Notes under the pieces: generated by a model
Database searches by the model: none
The model's input: the letters and a program-made list of their open reading frames with translations, nothing else
What the model was told of the DNA's origin: nothing
Program-made: the position numbers and the translations under genes
Shown: piece by piece, positions 44,743-51,891 of the stretch
Numbering within the stretch: position 1 is the stretch's first letter
How the letters are laid out: the number at the start of each line of letters is the position of its first letter
Assembly: GCA_934394435.1 (NCBI GenBank)
Contig: CAKRRN010000001.1
Location: 124,001 to 188,000, forward strand
From: an uncultured Bacteroidaceae bacterium
GTDB lineage: Bacteria; Bacteroidota; Bacteroidia; Bacteroidales; Bacteroidaceae
Reading direction: 5' to 3'
DNA length: 64,000 nt

Positions 44743-44750
44743 CAAAAATA
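44743..44750 (-). promoter_or_regulatory. Candidate -7 box (TATTTTTG) for pgpH
   Basis: The minus strand reads TATTTTTGCATG, 47 bp upstream of the pgpH ATG. It is divergent to the gltX promoter at 44784. Confidence 0.5.
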
Positions 44751-44783
44751 CGAAAAAACCTCAGTCAGTTAGAAAAAATATAG

Positions 44784-44791
44784 TATTTTTG
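44784..44791 (+). promoter_or_regulatory. Candidate -7 box (TATTTTTG) for gltX
   Basis: TATTTTTGCAC lies 24 bp before the ATG at 44816. It rules out the upstream in-frame start at 44708, which would lie before the promoter. Confidence 0.6.
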
Positions 44792-44815
44792 CACAAAATT
44801 AATGTGACGCGAGAA

Positions 44816-46375
44816 ATGTCTGATAGAAAAGTAAGGGTACGTTTTGCCCCTAGTCCTACAGGTCCGTTGCACATAGGAGGCGTTCGGACAGCACTTTACA
44901 ATTATCTTTTTGCACGCCAGCATGGCGGTGACCTCATTTTTAGAATCGAAGATACAGACTCTGCACGTTTCGTGCCAGGGGCTGAGGAGTATATACAGGA
45001 ATCGTTTAGATGGCTTGGAATCACCTTTGACGAAGGTGTGGGCATCGGTGGTGAGCATGGTCCTTACCGCCAGAGCGAGCGCAGAGATATCTACCGCAAA
45101 TACGTTCATCAGCTACTGGATGCAGGCAAGGCATATATTGCTTTTGACACTCCAGAGGAGTTGGATGCCAAGCGATCAGAGGTGGAAAACTTTCAGTACG
45201 ATGCGTCTACCCGTATGCAGATGCGTAATTCTCTCTCTCTCTCGGCAGAAGAGACCAAAGCCTTGTTAGGCGAAGGCCATCAGTATGTGGTCCGCTTCTT
45301 GATAGAACCAGGGCACGATGTGGTGGTGCATGATATCATACGTGGCGATGTTCATATTAACAGCAGTATTTTAGATGATAAAGTACTGTATAAGAGTGCC
45401 GATGACCTGCCCACCTATCATCTGGCAAATATCGTCGACGACCATCTGATGGAGGTTACTCATGTTATTCGAGGCGAAGAGTGGTTGCCCAGCGCACCCC
45501 TTCATGTACTCCTGTATGAGGCTTTCGGCTGGCAGGATACTATGCCACAGTTCGCTCATCTGCCTCTCCTGCTCAAGCCTGTCGGTAATGGCAAACTGAG
45601 TAAGAGAGATGGCGATAAGCTTGGCTTCCCCGTCTTCCCATTGGAATGGCATGATCCCAAGAGTGGTGAGGTGAGTAGCGGATATCGTGAACAGGGTTAT
45701 CTGCCCCAGGCTGTAGTGAATTTCTTGGCTTTGCTGGGATGGAACCCCGGTAATGACCAGGAACTGATGTCGCTTGATGAGATGACCAAACTCTTCGATT
45801 TGAGCAAATGTTCTAAGAATGGAGCTAAGTTCGACTACGTGAAAGCCGCATGGTTCAACCATCAGTATATGATTCGTCAGACTGACGCAGAGTGGGTTCC
45901 TTCCTTTGATGCTTTGCTTAGAAAGCAGGGCATTATTTCCTCTCCTGAGCAGGAAGAGGCTGTTGTCAGAATGATGAAGCTTAAGGTGATTGAGTATGTT
46001 GACGGACAGGGTAACAAGCATAAGCGTAATATAAGTTTCGTTAGTGACCTGTGGCCACTTACTCGTTTTTTCTTTGTGGCCCCTGCGGATTTCGATAAGG
46101 ATGATAAGTTTATCCGCAAGAACTGGAAAGAAACCACGGCAGAGGAGATGCGCCAGTTGGCAAAGGTGCTTTCCGATGCGGCAGACTTTACCATAGATAG
46201 TCTGAAGGCAGTCGTTGATCCCTGGGCTGAGGCTACGGGAGTACGTCCTTGGAATGCATGGAGAATATGTTTGGTAGGCGCAGGTCAAGGACCTGATATG
46301 TATGAGTTAGCAGCCTTCTTGGGCAAGGAAGAGACTCTGGCTCGTATGAATCATGCAATAGAAATGCTGGGCTGA
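44816..46375 (+). CDS. gltX: Glutamyl-tRNA synthetase
   Basis: 519 residues from 44816 (MSDRKVRVRFAPSPTG), the usual start just before the class I signature. Motifs are APSPTGPLHIGGVRTAL (HIGH) and KLSKRDGDKLG (KMSKS). The C-terminal anticodon-binding helical bundle is complete. It charges tRNA-Glu; whether it also serves tRNA-Gln depends on the absence of GlnRS, which cannot be judged here. It is followed immediately by waaA, 1 bp after the stop, so the two share a transcript. Confidence 0.97.
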   Translation: MSDRKVRVRFAPSPTGPLHIGGVRTALYNYLFARQHGGDLIFRIEDTDSARFVPGAEEYIQESFRWLGITFDEGVGIGGEHGPYRQSERRDIYRKYVHQLLDAGKAYIAFDTPEELDAKRSEVENFQYDASTRMQMRNSLSLSAEETKALLGEGHQYVVRFLIEPGHDVVVHDIIRGDVHINSSILDDKVLYKSADDLPTYHLANIVDDHLMEVTHVIRGEEWLPSAPLHVLLYEAFGWQDTMPQFAHLPLLLKPVGNGKLSKRDGDKLGFPVFPLEWHDPKSGEVSSGYREQGYLPQAVVNFLALLGWNPGNDQELMSLDEMTKLFDLSKCSKNGAKFDYVKAAWFNHQYMIRQTDAEWVPSFDALLRKQGIISSPEQEEAVVRMMKLKVIEYVDGQGNKHKRNISFVSDLWPLTRFFFVAPADFDKDDKFIRKNWKETTAEEMRQLAKVLSDAADFTIDSLKAVVDPWAEATGVRPWNAWRICLVGAGQGPDMYELAAFLGKEETLARMNHAIEMLG

Positions 46376-46376
46376 C

Positions 46377-47600
46377 ATGTATTCACTTGCCATATACTTA
46401 TATATGCTGGGCATCATACTGGTGTCCCCGTTCCATCGTAAAGCACGTGCGATGATCAAGGGAAGGTTTAAGACCTTCATTATTCTTCGCCGAAAAGTTG
46501 ATAAGAACAAGCGTTACGTATGGTTTCATGCAGCGTCTTTAGGCGAGTTTGAACAAGGCAGGTCGCTTATGGAACGTTTTCGTAGCCAGCATCCAGAGTA
46601 TCAGATTTTGCTCACCTTCTTTAGTCCTTCGGGCTATGAGGTGCGCAAGAATTATGAAGGGGCCGATATTGTATGCTACTTGCCTATGGACACTCCTGGC
46701 AATGTAGCCAGTTTCCTTCGCATGGTGAAACCAGAAATGGCTTTCTTTATCAAGTATGAGTTCTGGTACAATATGATACACGCTTGCCACAAGCATGGCG
46801 TTCGAGTGTATAGCGTGAGCAGTATCTTCCGTTCCAATAAGATATTCTTCCGTTGGTACGGAGCTGGCTATTCTCGTGTGTTAAAGATGATAGATCACTT
46901 CTTCGTGCAAGACGAGGAGTCTGCCAGATTGCTTGCCACTAAGGGAATCAGAGATAATGTGACTATTGTGGGAGATACACGTTTTGACCGTGTGCTTGAC
47001 ATTTGTCGTCGTGCCAAGGAACTGCCTTTGGTGGAGAAGTTTGTTTCTAATGCGGATAAAGTGTTGGTTGTAGGCAGCAGCTGGCAGCCAGACGAGTCGC
47101 TCATTATTCCGTATTTCAATCAACATCCTCGTTTGAAACTTATCTTGGCTCCCCATGTTATCAATGATGACCGGTTGCGCCAGATAAAGGAGAAGATTAA
47201 GCGTCCTTGTGTCTGTTATACAGATGCGAAGGAAGAAACGGTAGCGGAGGCAGACTGTTTGATTGTTAATTGTTATGGGCTCTTGAGCAGCATCTACCGG
47301 TATGGCCATGTGGCGTACGTAGGAGGTGGCTTTGGAGTTGGTATTCATAATGTACCCGAGGCTGCCGTACACGGAGTGCCCGTGCTGATTGGTCCCAACA
47401 ACAAAGGTTTTCGTGAGGCTCAAGACCTATTGCGTATGGGAGGATGCTTCGAGATAACAGGAGCTACGCTCTTTAATGCCGTGATGGATCGTCTCATGGA
47501 AGACGACCAACTGAGACAGGCACGTGGAGCTATCGCACACAAGTATGTGGCATCTAATGCAGGAGCAACAGACATGATATTCCGTACATTGGGATTGTGA
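46377..47600 (+). CDS. waaA: 3-deoxy-D-manno-octulosonic acid transferase (Kdo transferase)
   Basis: 407 residues. An N-terminal membrane anchor (about 1-20) is followed by a GT30/GT-B pair of domains: YVWFHAASLGEFEQGRSL with the conserved catalytic Glu, FFIKYEFWYNM, VVGSSWQPDE, and YVGGGFGVGIHNVPEAAVHG. The enzyme adds Kdo from CMP-Kdo to the lipid A precursor at the inner membrane. It overlaps the reading of gltX closely, a pairing of convenience seen in some Bacteroidetes. A good terminator follows at 47642. Confidence 0.96.
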   Translation: MYSLAIYLYMLGIILVSPFHRKARAMIKGRFKTFIILRRKVDKNKRYVWFHAASLGEFEQGRSLMERFRSQHPEYQILLTFFSPSGYEVRKNYEGADIVCYLPMDTPGNVASFLRMVKPEMAFFIKYEFWYNMIHACHKHGVRVYSVSSIFRSNKIFFRWYGAGYSRVLKMIDHFFVQDEESARLLATKGIRDNVTIVGDTRFDRVLDICRRAKELPLVEKFVSNADKVLVVGSSWQPDESLIIPYFNQHPRLKLILAPHVINDDRLRQIKEKIKRPCVCYTDAKEETVAEADCLIVNCYGLLSSIYRYGHVAYVGGGFGVGIHNVPEAAVHGVPVLIGPNNKGFREAQDLLRMGGCFEITGATLFNAVMDRLMEDDQLRQARGAIAHKYVASNAGATDMIFRTLGL

Positions 47601-47641
47601 ATAGCTGTTTGGCAAGTTTTCTTGTTCGTTTATACAATACA

Positions 47642-47672
47642 AGCCGAGGCTGAGTCCTCGGCTTTTTTTTTT
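47642..47672 (+). terminator. Intrinsic terminator after waaA
   Basis: AGCCGAGG pairs with CCTCGGCT around a 6-nt loop and is followed by a run of nine or more T. Confidence 0.9.
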
Positions 47673-47767
47673 CTACGTGAAGGTATCCTTCAGGACTAGT
47701 AGAAAATTAGCAGGGACAGGCTAATAGAGGCATCGGTTCTCCACAAGTAAGATAGTATTAAATAGGT

Positions 47768-47786
47768 AAGTAATATAGTATTGCTT
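47768..47786. repeat. AAGTA...TACTT-like palindrome, locus 3
   Basis: AAGTAATATAGTATTGCTT is a near-palindrome (AAGTAATA against TATTGCTT, one mismatch) and resembles AAGTATTATAGTATTACTT at 571-589 of locus 1. A TAAGATAGTATTA string lies just upstream. It is one of two palindromic features in the 645-bp gap 47601-48245, which holds no ORF. Confidence 0.55.
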
Positions 47787-47932
47787 TTTCGACTGATTTA
47801 TATTGTTTGAAAAGAAACATGGCTTGGTTCACAGGTTATGAATCGTTTCGGACACAAATAACAGGCATAACTTGTGTGTACAAGTCTGCTTGCTTGCCTG
47901 TAGATTATACGTAACCCAAACATTTCATGTCA

Positions 47933-47995
47933 CGATATATATATACCAAACTTTGAAATATATATTTCACAACGCGATATATATATTTCAAAGTT
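47933..47995. repeat. AT-rich inverted repeat (AACTTTGAAATATATAT arms)
   Basis: A 17-bp perfect inverted repeat with arms at 47949-47965 and 47979-47995. Inside the first arm is a 16-nt perfect palindrome TGAAATATATATTTCA (47954-47969). The string CGATATATATAT occurs twice (47933 and 47975). The element could form a long hairpin or bind a symmetric protein. It lies about 250 bp before the promoter of the next gene. Confidence 0.65.
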
Positions 47996-48184
47996 AGAAA
48001 CAATTAGATATCCTAGCTCTTTTGCCTGTAAACCCCAAATCAGTCATTAGATGAAGTAAGGCTGTTCTCGTATATGCGGCAACAAGAGGTTTATGATGAC
48101 TATGGGTGGGATTTTCCCTTCATCCGTAGGGAAAACCCATTGTGAGATTAGGATAAATCAGTTTTGAACTCATAGATTAGTGCG

Positions 48185-48192
48185 TACTTTTG
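48185..48192 (+). promoter_or_regulatory. Candidate -7 box (TACTTTTG) for the 48246 gene
   Basis: TACTTTTGCAATG fits the consensus, 53 bp before the ATG at 48246. Confidence 0.5.
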
Positions 48193-48245
48193 CAATGTCG
48201 ATAAGAGAGACATATGAGAATGTATAACAATTAAGATTATAGATT

Positions 48246-48686
48246 ATGAGACGCAACGTATTTATCATGGCAACAGCATTGATGGTTTCAATGGCTTGCA
48301 CGAGTGTTTTCGCACAGGGACGCGGACGTGAGGTTTGGCGTGACAGACATGATGATCGAATTGAAATGCGTCATCATCGCCCAGAGCCTCCCAGACATCA
48401 TCGCCCAGAGCCTCCCCGTCGTCATTTGCCAGCTTATGGAAGGCCCTGTCCTGATGCCCGTGGTTATTTACCTGGTTGGCATGGACGTGTACGTTATATG
48501 GATGGTAGATGGGGTTATCTGAGAGGACGTGACTGGTATTGGTATGATGTATACTATGAGCCCGACTACTATTTCAGCCATCCTGTCGCTCATTTTCATG
48601 GACACTTGAGTCCTGCCGGTAAGGTGGTGGCAGGTGCGGTGGGAGCTGCAGCTGTAGGAGCATTCATAGGCGCTTTGTGTAGATGA
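48246..48686 (+). CDS. Small secreted His/Pro/Tyr-rich protein with glycine-zipper tail
   Basis: 146 residues. A signal peptide (MRRNVFIMATALMVSMACTSVFA) is followed by a tandem RHHRPEPP repeat (about 42-58, with 24-27 bp near-identical DNA repeats), an aromatic-rich middle (RYMDGRWGYLRGRDWYWYD) and a hydrophobic glycine-rich tail GKVVAGAVGAAAVGAFIGAL that resembles a glycine zipper. The mature protein is rich in Arg and His and could bind metals or the cell envelope. No known family was recognised. It has its own promoter and hairpin terminator. Confidence 0.7.
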   Translation: MRRNVFIMATALMVSMACTSVFAQGRGREVWRDRHDDRIEMRHHRPEPPRHHRPEPPRRHLPAYGRPCPDARGYLPGWHGRVRYMDGRWGYLRGRDWYWYDVYYEPDYYFSHPVAHFHGHLSPAGKVVAGAVGAAAVGAFIGALCR

Positions 48687-48736
48687 GAATAAGAATAAAA
48701 TAGGCAACCTTAACTTTTTCAATTATATGTGATCCG

Positions 48737-48788
48737 TCCCGGGAACCGTCGTACAGCATGACGTAAGGCGCATTCCCGGGATTCTTTT
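48737..48788 (+). terminator. Hairpin after the 48246-48686 gene
   Basis: TCCCGGGAA pairs with TTCCCGGGA, an inner stem CGTC/GACG extends the structure, and TTCTTTT follows. It sits about 50 bp past the stop. Confidence 0.6.
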
Positions 48789-48898
48789 GCGAACGAATGG
48801 CTGTCCTGTATGGATGTAAGTTAGGCAGAAAGGTAAGATACCCTAAAGCGTGTAGCGCGTTTTTGCAGACCATAAGACCGTATTACACGCAATTTTCT

Positions 48899-48906
48899 TA
48901 ACTTTG
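48899..48906 (+). promoter_or_regulatory. Candidate -7 box (TAACTTTG) for the DUF308 gene
   Basis: TAACTTTGCG lies 37 bp upstream of the ATG at 48944. Confidence 0.5.
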
Positions 48907-48943
48907 CGTTCCGAATTCGTTGAATTAAGTAAAAGAATGTGAT

Positions 48944-49534
48944 ATGAGTAAGAACACACTTTTGATGTTGCGCGCGGGATGTGCCATCCTGGTGGGCATA
49001 CTGTTGATGACAAGCCCCGAAGCATATACGCTCTTGATGGTGCAGATTATAGGAGGTATCTTCCTCGTAGCAGGTTTGGTGCCTGTGATTGGCTTTTGGT
49101 TTCCTGCGTCTGCTGGTTCAATGAGACCTGTGTTTCCTGTTGTTGGTACAGGAAGTGTTCTCTTGGGCGTGTTGCTGCTGCTGTTTCCCAGTTCTTTTGT
49201 ACGTGCTTTCATGTATGTGCTCGCCACATTGTTTCTTGTTGGGGGCGTGCAACAATTGTTGTCGCAGATAAGTGCGCGAAGCATGATGCCTGTACGGTGG
49301 TGGTCGGTGATTCTGTCTGTGGTAGTAATCCTCCTCGGCATCTCTATCTTTGCCAATCCCATACAGTCTGCCTCAGTACCATTTTTCTTACTTGGCATAG
49401 GTTGTGTTGTGTATGGAGCCTCAGAACTAATACGTGGGATACGCTGTATTTCCTATGAACATAAAACAAGTCATAAGGACGAATATGTGGATTATGAGGA
49501 AGTGAAGGATGACGATGATACCATGCGCAAGTAG
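48944..49534 (+). CDS. DUF308 (HdeD-like) membrane protein
   Basis: 196 residues with six membrane helices in three pairs (about 6-24, 28-52, 63-80, 84-108, 118-136 and 141-165), a repeated plan typical of DUF308/HdeD. The C-terminal tail is polar and acidic (EYVDYEEVKDDDDTMRK). HdeD is linked to acid stress in E. coli; the role here is unknown. The last 43 bp overlap the 3' end of the GNAT gene on the other strand. Confidence 0.88.
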   Translation: MSKNTLLMLRAGCAILVGILLMTSPEAYTLLMVQIIGGIFLVAGLVPVIGFWFPASAGSMRPVFPVVGTGSVLLGVLLLLFPSSFVRAFMYVLATLFLVGGVQQLLSQISARSMMPVRWWSVILSVVVILLGISIFANPIQSASVPFFLLGIGCVVYGASELIRGIRCISYEHKTSHKDEYVDYEEVKDDDDTMRK

Positions 49535-50088
49535 TCCTCGCCAAAGATGAACATGTGACCTTGTTCCTCGAAGCCCAGAGATTCGTATAGATGTTTCGCT
49601 CCTAAGTTTTCGGGGGCGCAAGCCAGTATGGCTGGACATCTCATGGTCTGCGCCTTTTTTAGTCCTTCTATTAGCAATTGTCGGGCTATTCCTCTTCCTC
49701 TCCATTGAGGTAAGACAGCAAGGCTGTCGAGATAGTATTCTCCATCCTTTGTTTCTTCATCCATCTGGTCCACGTCAAAGTGGATAAGTCTGCTTAGTAA
49801 TTGGAAGGTTGTTTCCCTTTGCTGCAGATATCCTTCGCCAGCGTATGATATGAGTGCCCCGACGCATTCGCCAGTGGGCGAAACTGCCACTTGAGCGTTT
49901 TTCCAGCTGTAGAGTGTATCTGTGCGGCTACATACGTTTGTTATTTGGCTCAATATGTCTTTGTCTGCTTGGGTATACGTGTTGTTCTCCATCCTTTCCA
50001 TCAACGTGTTGCCCACTGCCTCTGCCACAACCAGAGCTATAAATCGCGCGTCCTGGATGGTGGCATTCCTGTAAGTTATTCCTTCCAT
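49492..50088 (-). CDS. GNAT family N-acetyltransferase
   Basis: 198 residues. The N-terminal beta-alpha unit (YRNATIQDARFIALVVAEAVG) and the acetyl-CoA-binding core YLDSLAVLPQWRGRGIARQLLIEG (Q/RxxGxG/A) are clear, followed by HLYESLGFEEQGHMF. The substrate is unknown. The C-terminal end (after about 184) runs into the coding end of the DUF308 gene, an antiparallel overlap of 43 bp; the tail Ser-rich residues are probably not conserved. Confidence 0.87.
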   Translation of the reverse strand: MEGITYRNATIQDARFIALVVAEAVGNTLMERMENNTYTQADKDILSQITNVCSRTDTLYSWKNAQVAVSPTGECVGALISYAGEGYLQQRETTFQLLSRLIHFDVDQMDEETKDGEYYLDSLAVLPQWRGRGIARQLLIEGLKKAQTMRCPAILACAPENLGAKHLYESLGFEEQGHMFIFGEDYLRMVSSSSFTSS

Positions 50089-50178
50089 ATGATGAATGTC
50101 CTTTTGTTTGCTTTCGTAGTTTCTTTTCTTTAATACCTGCTCGTATGTTACGTCAAAGATACTGCTTTTAAACTGGTT

Positions 50179-50212
50179 TTTGCTTGTCCAATCAGAAAAA
50201 GTGTTAACTTTG
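50179..50212 (+). promoter_or_regulatory. Candidate promoter (TTTG-N22-TAACTTTG) for the calpain-like gene
   Basis: TTTG at 50179-50182 and TAACTTTG at 50205-50212, about 50 bp upstream of the ATG at 50262. Confidence 0.55.
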
Positions 50213-50261
50213 CATAAAGTAGATTGATAAACAGTCTGAAGGAAAACAATTCAAAGCACCT

Positions 50262-51800
50262 ATGAAAATGAAACGTATCTTGGCACAATCGGTACTTTCC
50301 GCATTGTGTATTTTGGGCGCCTCAGCTCAGCGATTGGACATTACGCTTACAGACAATAGCGTGGTGTCTTATGACATTTCAAAAATTCAGTACATGGAAG
50401 TCATGCCCCAGGGAGAACCAGGGCAGATTGATGGTTATTGGTATTTGGGGTACAGGGTGATGAACGGCTCGTCTGTTCACTACGACGGCTCGGAGAAATT
50501 GACCTTCAGTGGTACTGTCTTGAAGTGGCAAAAGAGTACGGGGGAAGAAATATACGATTTGGAGTACAGCGAAGACCAAAAGTCATTTGTGGCTGTTTCC
50601 CGTTCCACAGGTACCAAGGCTACCTATACGATAGCTGCCAAGGAGAATGATCTGCTGGTGCTTAAGATGGGTACTATATGGAGACACTTCTATAAGTCTG
50701 CTTCTGAGGCACGTGAGGCGACGGCACCAGAGAGCTTTCCTAACCGCGCGGAACTGACTGATGTGAATAAGATATTGCAGAAGTACAAAAGTGGTTCGTC
50801 CAATTCTTCTGCAACTCCAATGGGCAAGCACTTTGAAAAGTTTGCAGCAGCCACAGAAGAAGACAAGGCCTGGCTGTCCAATCCTGATAATCAACCCACA
50901 ACTACGGTGGGAGACTATAATAAATGGGTGACAAAAACGGTAAAACTCTATCCGTATAAGGAGCCAACACCAGCAGATGTCAACCAACACGCGATAGGCA
51001 ACTGTTGTATGTGCGCGGTACTTGCTTCGTTTGCCTATATGTATCCAGGCTTCATTCAGGATATCATCACCCAAACGGGGAATGACTATTCTGTGAAGAT
51101 GTATGACCCGAAGGGGAATCCCATCACAGTGGTGGTGGACAATAAGTTCCTGTGTAAGAGCAATGGAGAACTGGCACAATGCACGGGAAAGAATAATGCT
51201 ATCACGTGGGCAACCATTCTTGAGAAAGCGCTCATGAAGTGGGAGTCACGATTCGGATGCAATGGCATAGAGGGAATCGGGACAGAGCATGCGGCACCTC
51301 CTTTTACGGGCTGTGGCGACAGTTTTGCTATTACTCCTGGTACTCTTTTCCCTGGAGAAATGCAGAAGGTTCTCTTTTGGGCAATGGAGAACGGCATGGT
51401 TGGAGTCGGAGGATTTAATGTGGGTGGACTTGTCTGTGGCACGCTGGAGAGCGTGACGGGTCATGCTTTCACGCTGATGTATACCAGCAAGCCGGACTCT
51501 TATCTGTGGACGATGCGCAATCCATGGGGTAATGGTAGCGTAGATGGAAAGTTGGAAATCCCCAACAAACGCGCCATACAGAAGACTATAGACTTCCGTC
51601 TGGTCTACCCGGGAGCTGCAGCCGCATTCAAAAAGGAAAATTTGGGTGGCTATGCTGTGCCTAAGTGGACTCCACGTAAGACGGATCTTGGAGTGGACAA
51701 GAGATTGCTTCGCATGTGTGGCATAGAGTATTATGCTCCAATTGATGAGGTAGAGGATTTTACGGAGGATGAGAGTGAAACTTTTGTAAAAGAGGAGTAA
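50262..51800 (+). CDS. Secreted calpain-like cysteine protease (C2 family, Tpr-like)
   Basis: 512 residues with a signal peptide (MKMKRILAQSVLSALCILGASA). An N-terminal beta-rich domain (about 25-140, with a DITLTDNSVVSYDIS start seen in other Bacteroidales secreted proteins) precedes the papain-like core. The core has Q242-H-A-I-G-N-C248, the calpain-type oxyanion Gln and nucleophile Cys, H401 in SVTGHAFTLM, and N420 in MRNPWGNG. Porphyromonas gingivalis Tpr is a known calpain-family relative. Cys249 follows the nucleophile, where calpains usually have Trp. The C-terminus is acidic. It is probably an extracellular or periplasmic peptidase. Confidence 0.88.
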   Translation: MKMKRILAQSVLSALCILGASAQRLDITLTDNSVVSYDISKIQYMEVMPQGEPGQIDGYWYLGYRVMNGSSVHYDGSEKLTFSGTVLKWQKSTGEEIYDLEYSEDQKSFVAVSRSTGTKATYTIAAKENDLLVLKMGTIWRHFYKSASEAREATAPESFPNRAELTDVNKILQKYKSGSSNSSATPMGKHFEKFAAATEEDKAWLSNPDNQPTTTVGDYNKWVTKTVKLYPYKEPTPADVNQHAIGNCCMCAVLASFAYMYPGFIQDIITQTGNDYSVKMYDPKGNPITVVVDNKFLCKSNGELAQCTGKNNAITWATILEKALMKWESRFGCNGIEGIGTEHAAPPFTGCGDSFAITPGTLFPGEMQKVLFWAMENGMVGVGGFNVGGLVCGTLESVTGHAFTLMYTSKPDSYLWTMRNPWGNGSVDGKLEIPNKRAIQKTIDFRLVYPGAAAAFKKENLGGYAVPKWTPRKTDLGVDKRLLRMCGIEYYAPIDEVEDFTEDESETFVKEE

Positions 51801-51891
51801 CCCTATTTCCAATGTAATAGAATGTATATAGAAGTCTGCCAGTGGACGGGTTCCGCTGGCAGGCCGATATAAATCTTACATACAACCAATA

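Noticed and set aside
44708..44815. 36-codon extension of the gltX frame
   Set aside because: The extension crosses the promoter at 44784-44791, and the conserved synthetase sequence begins at 44816.
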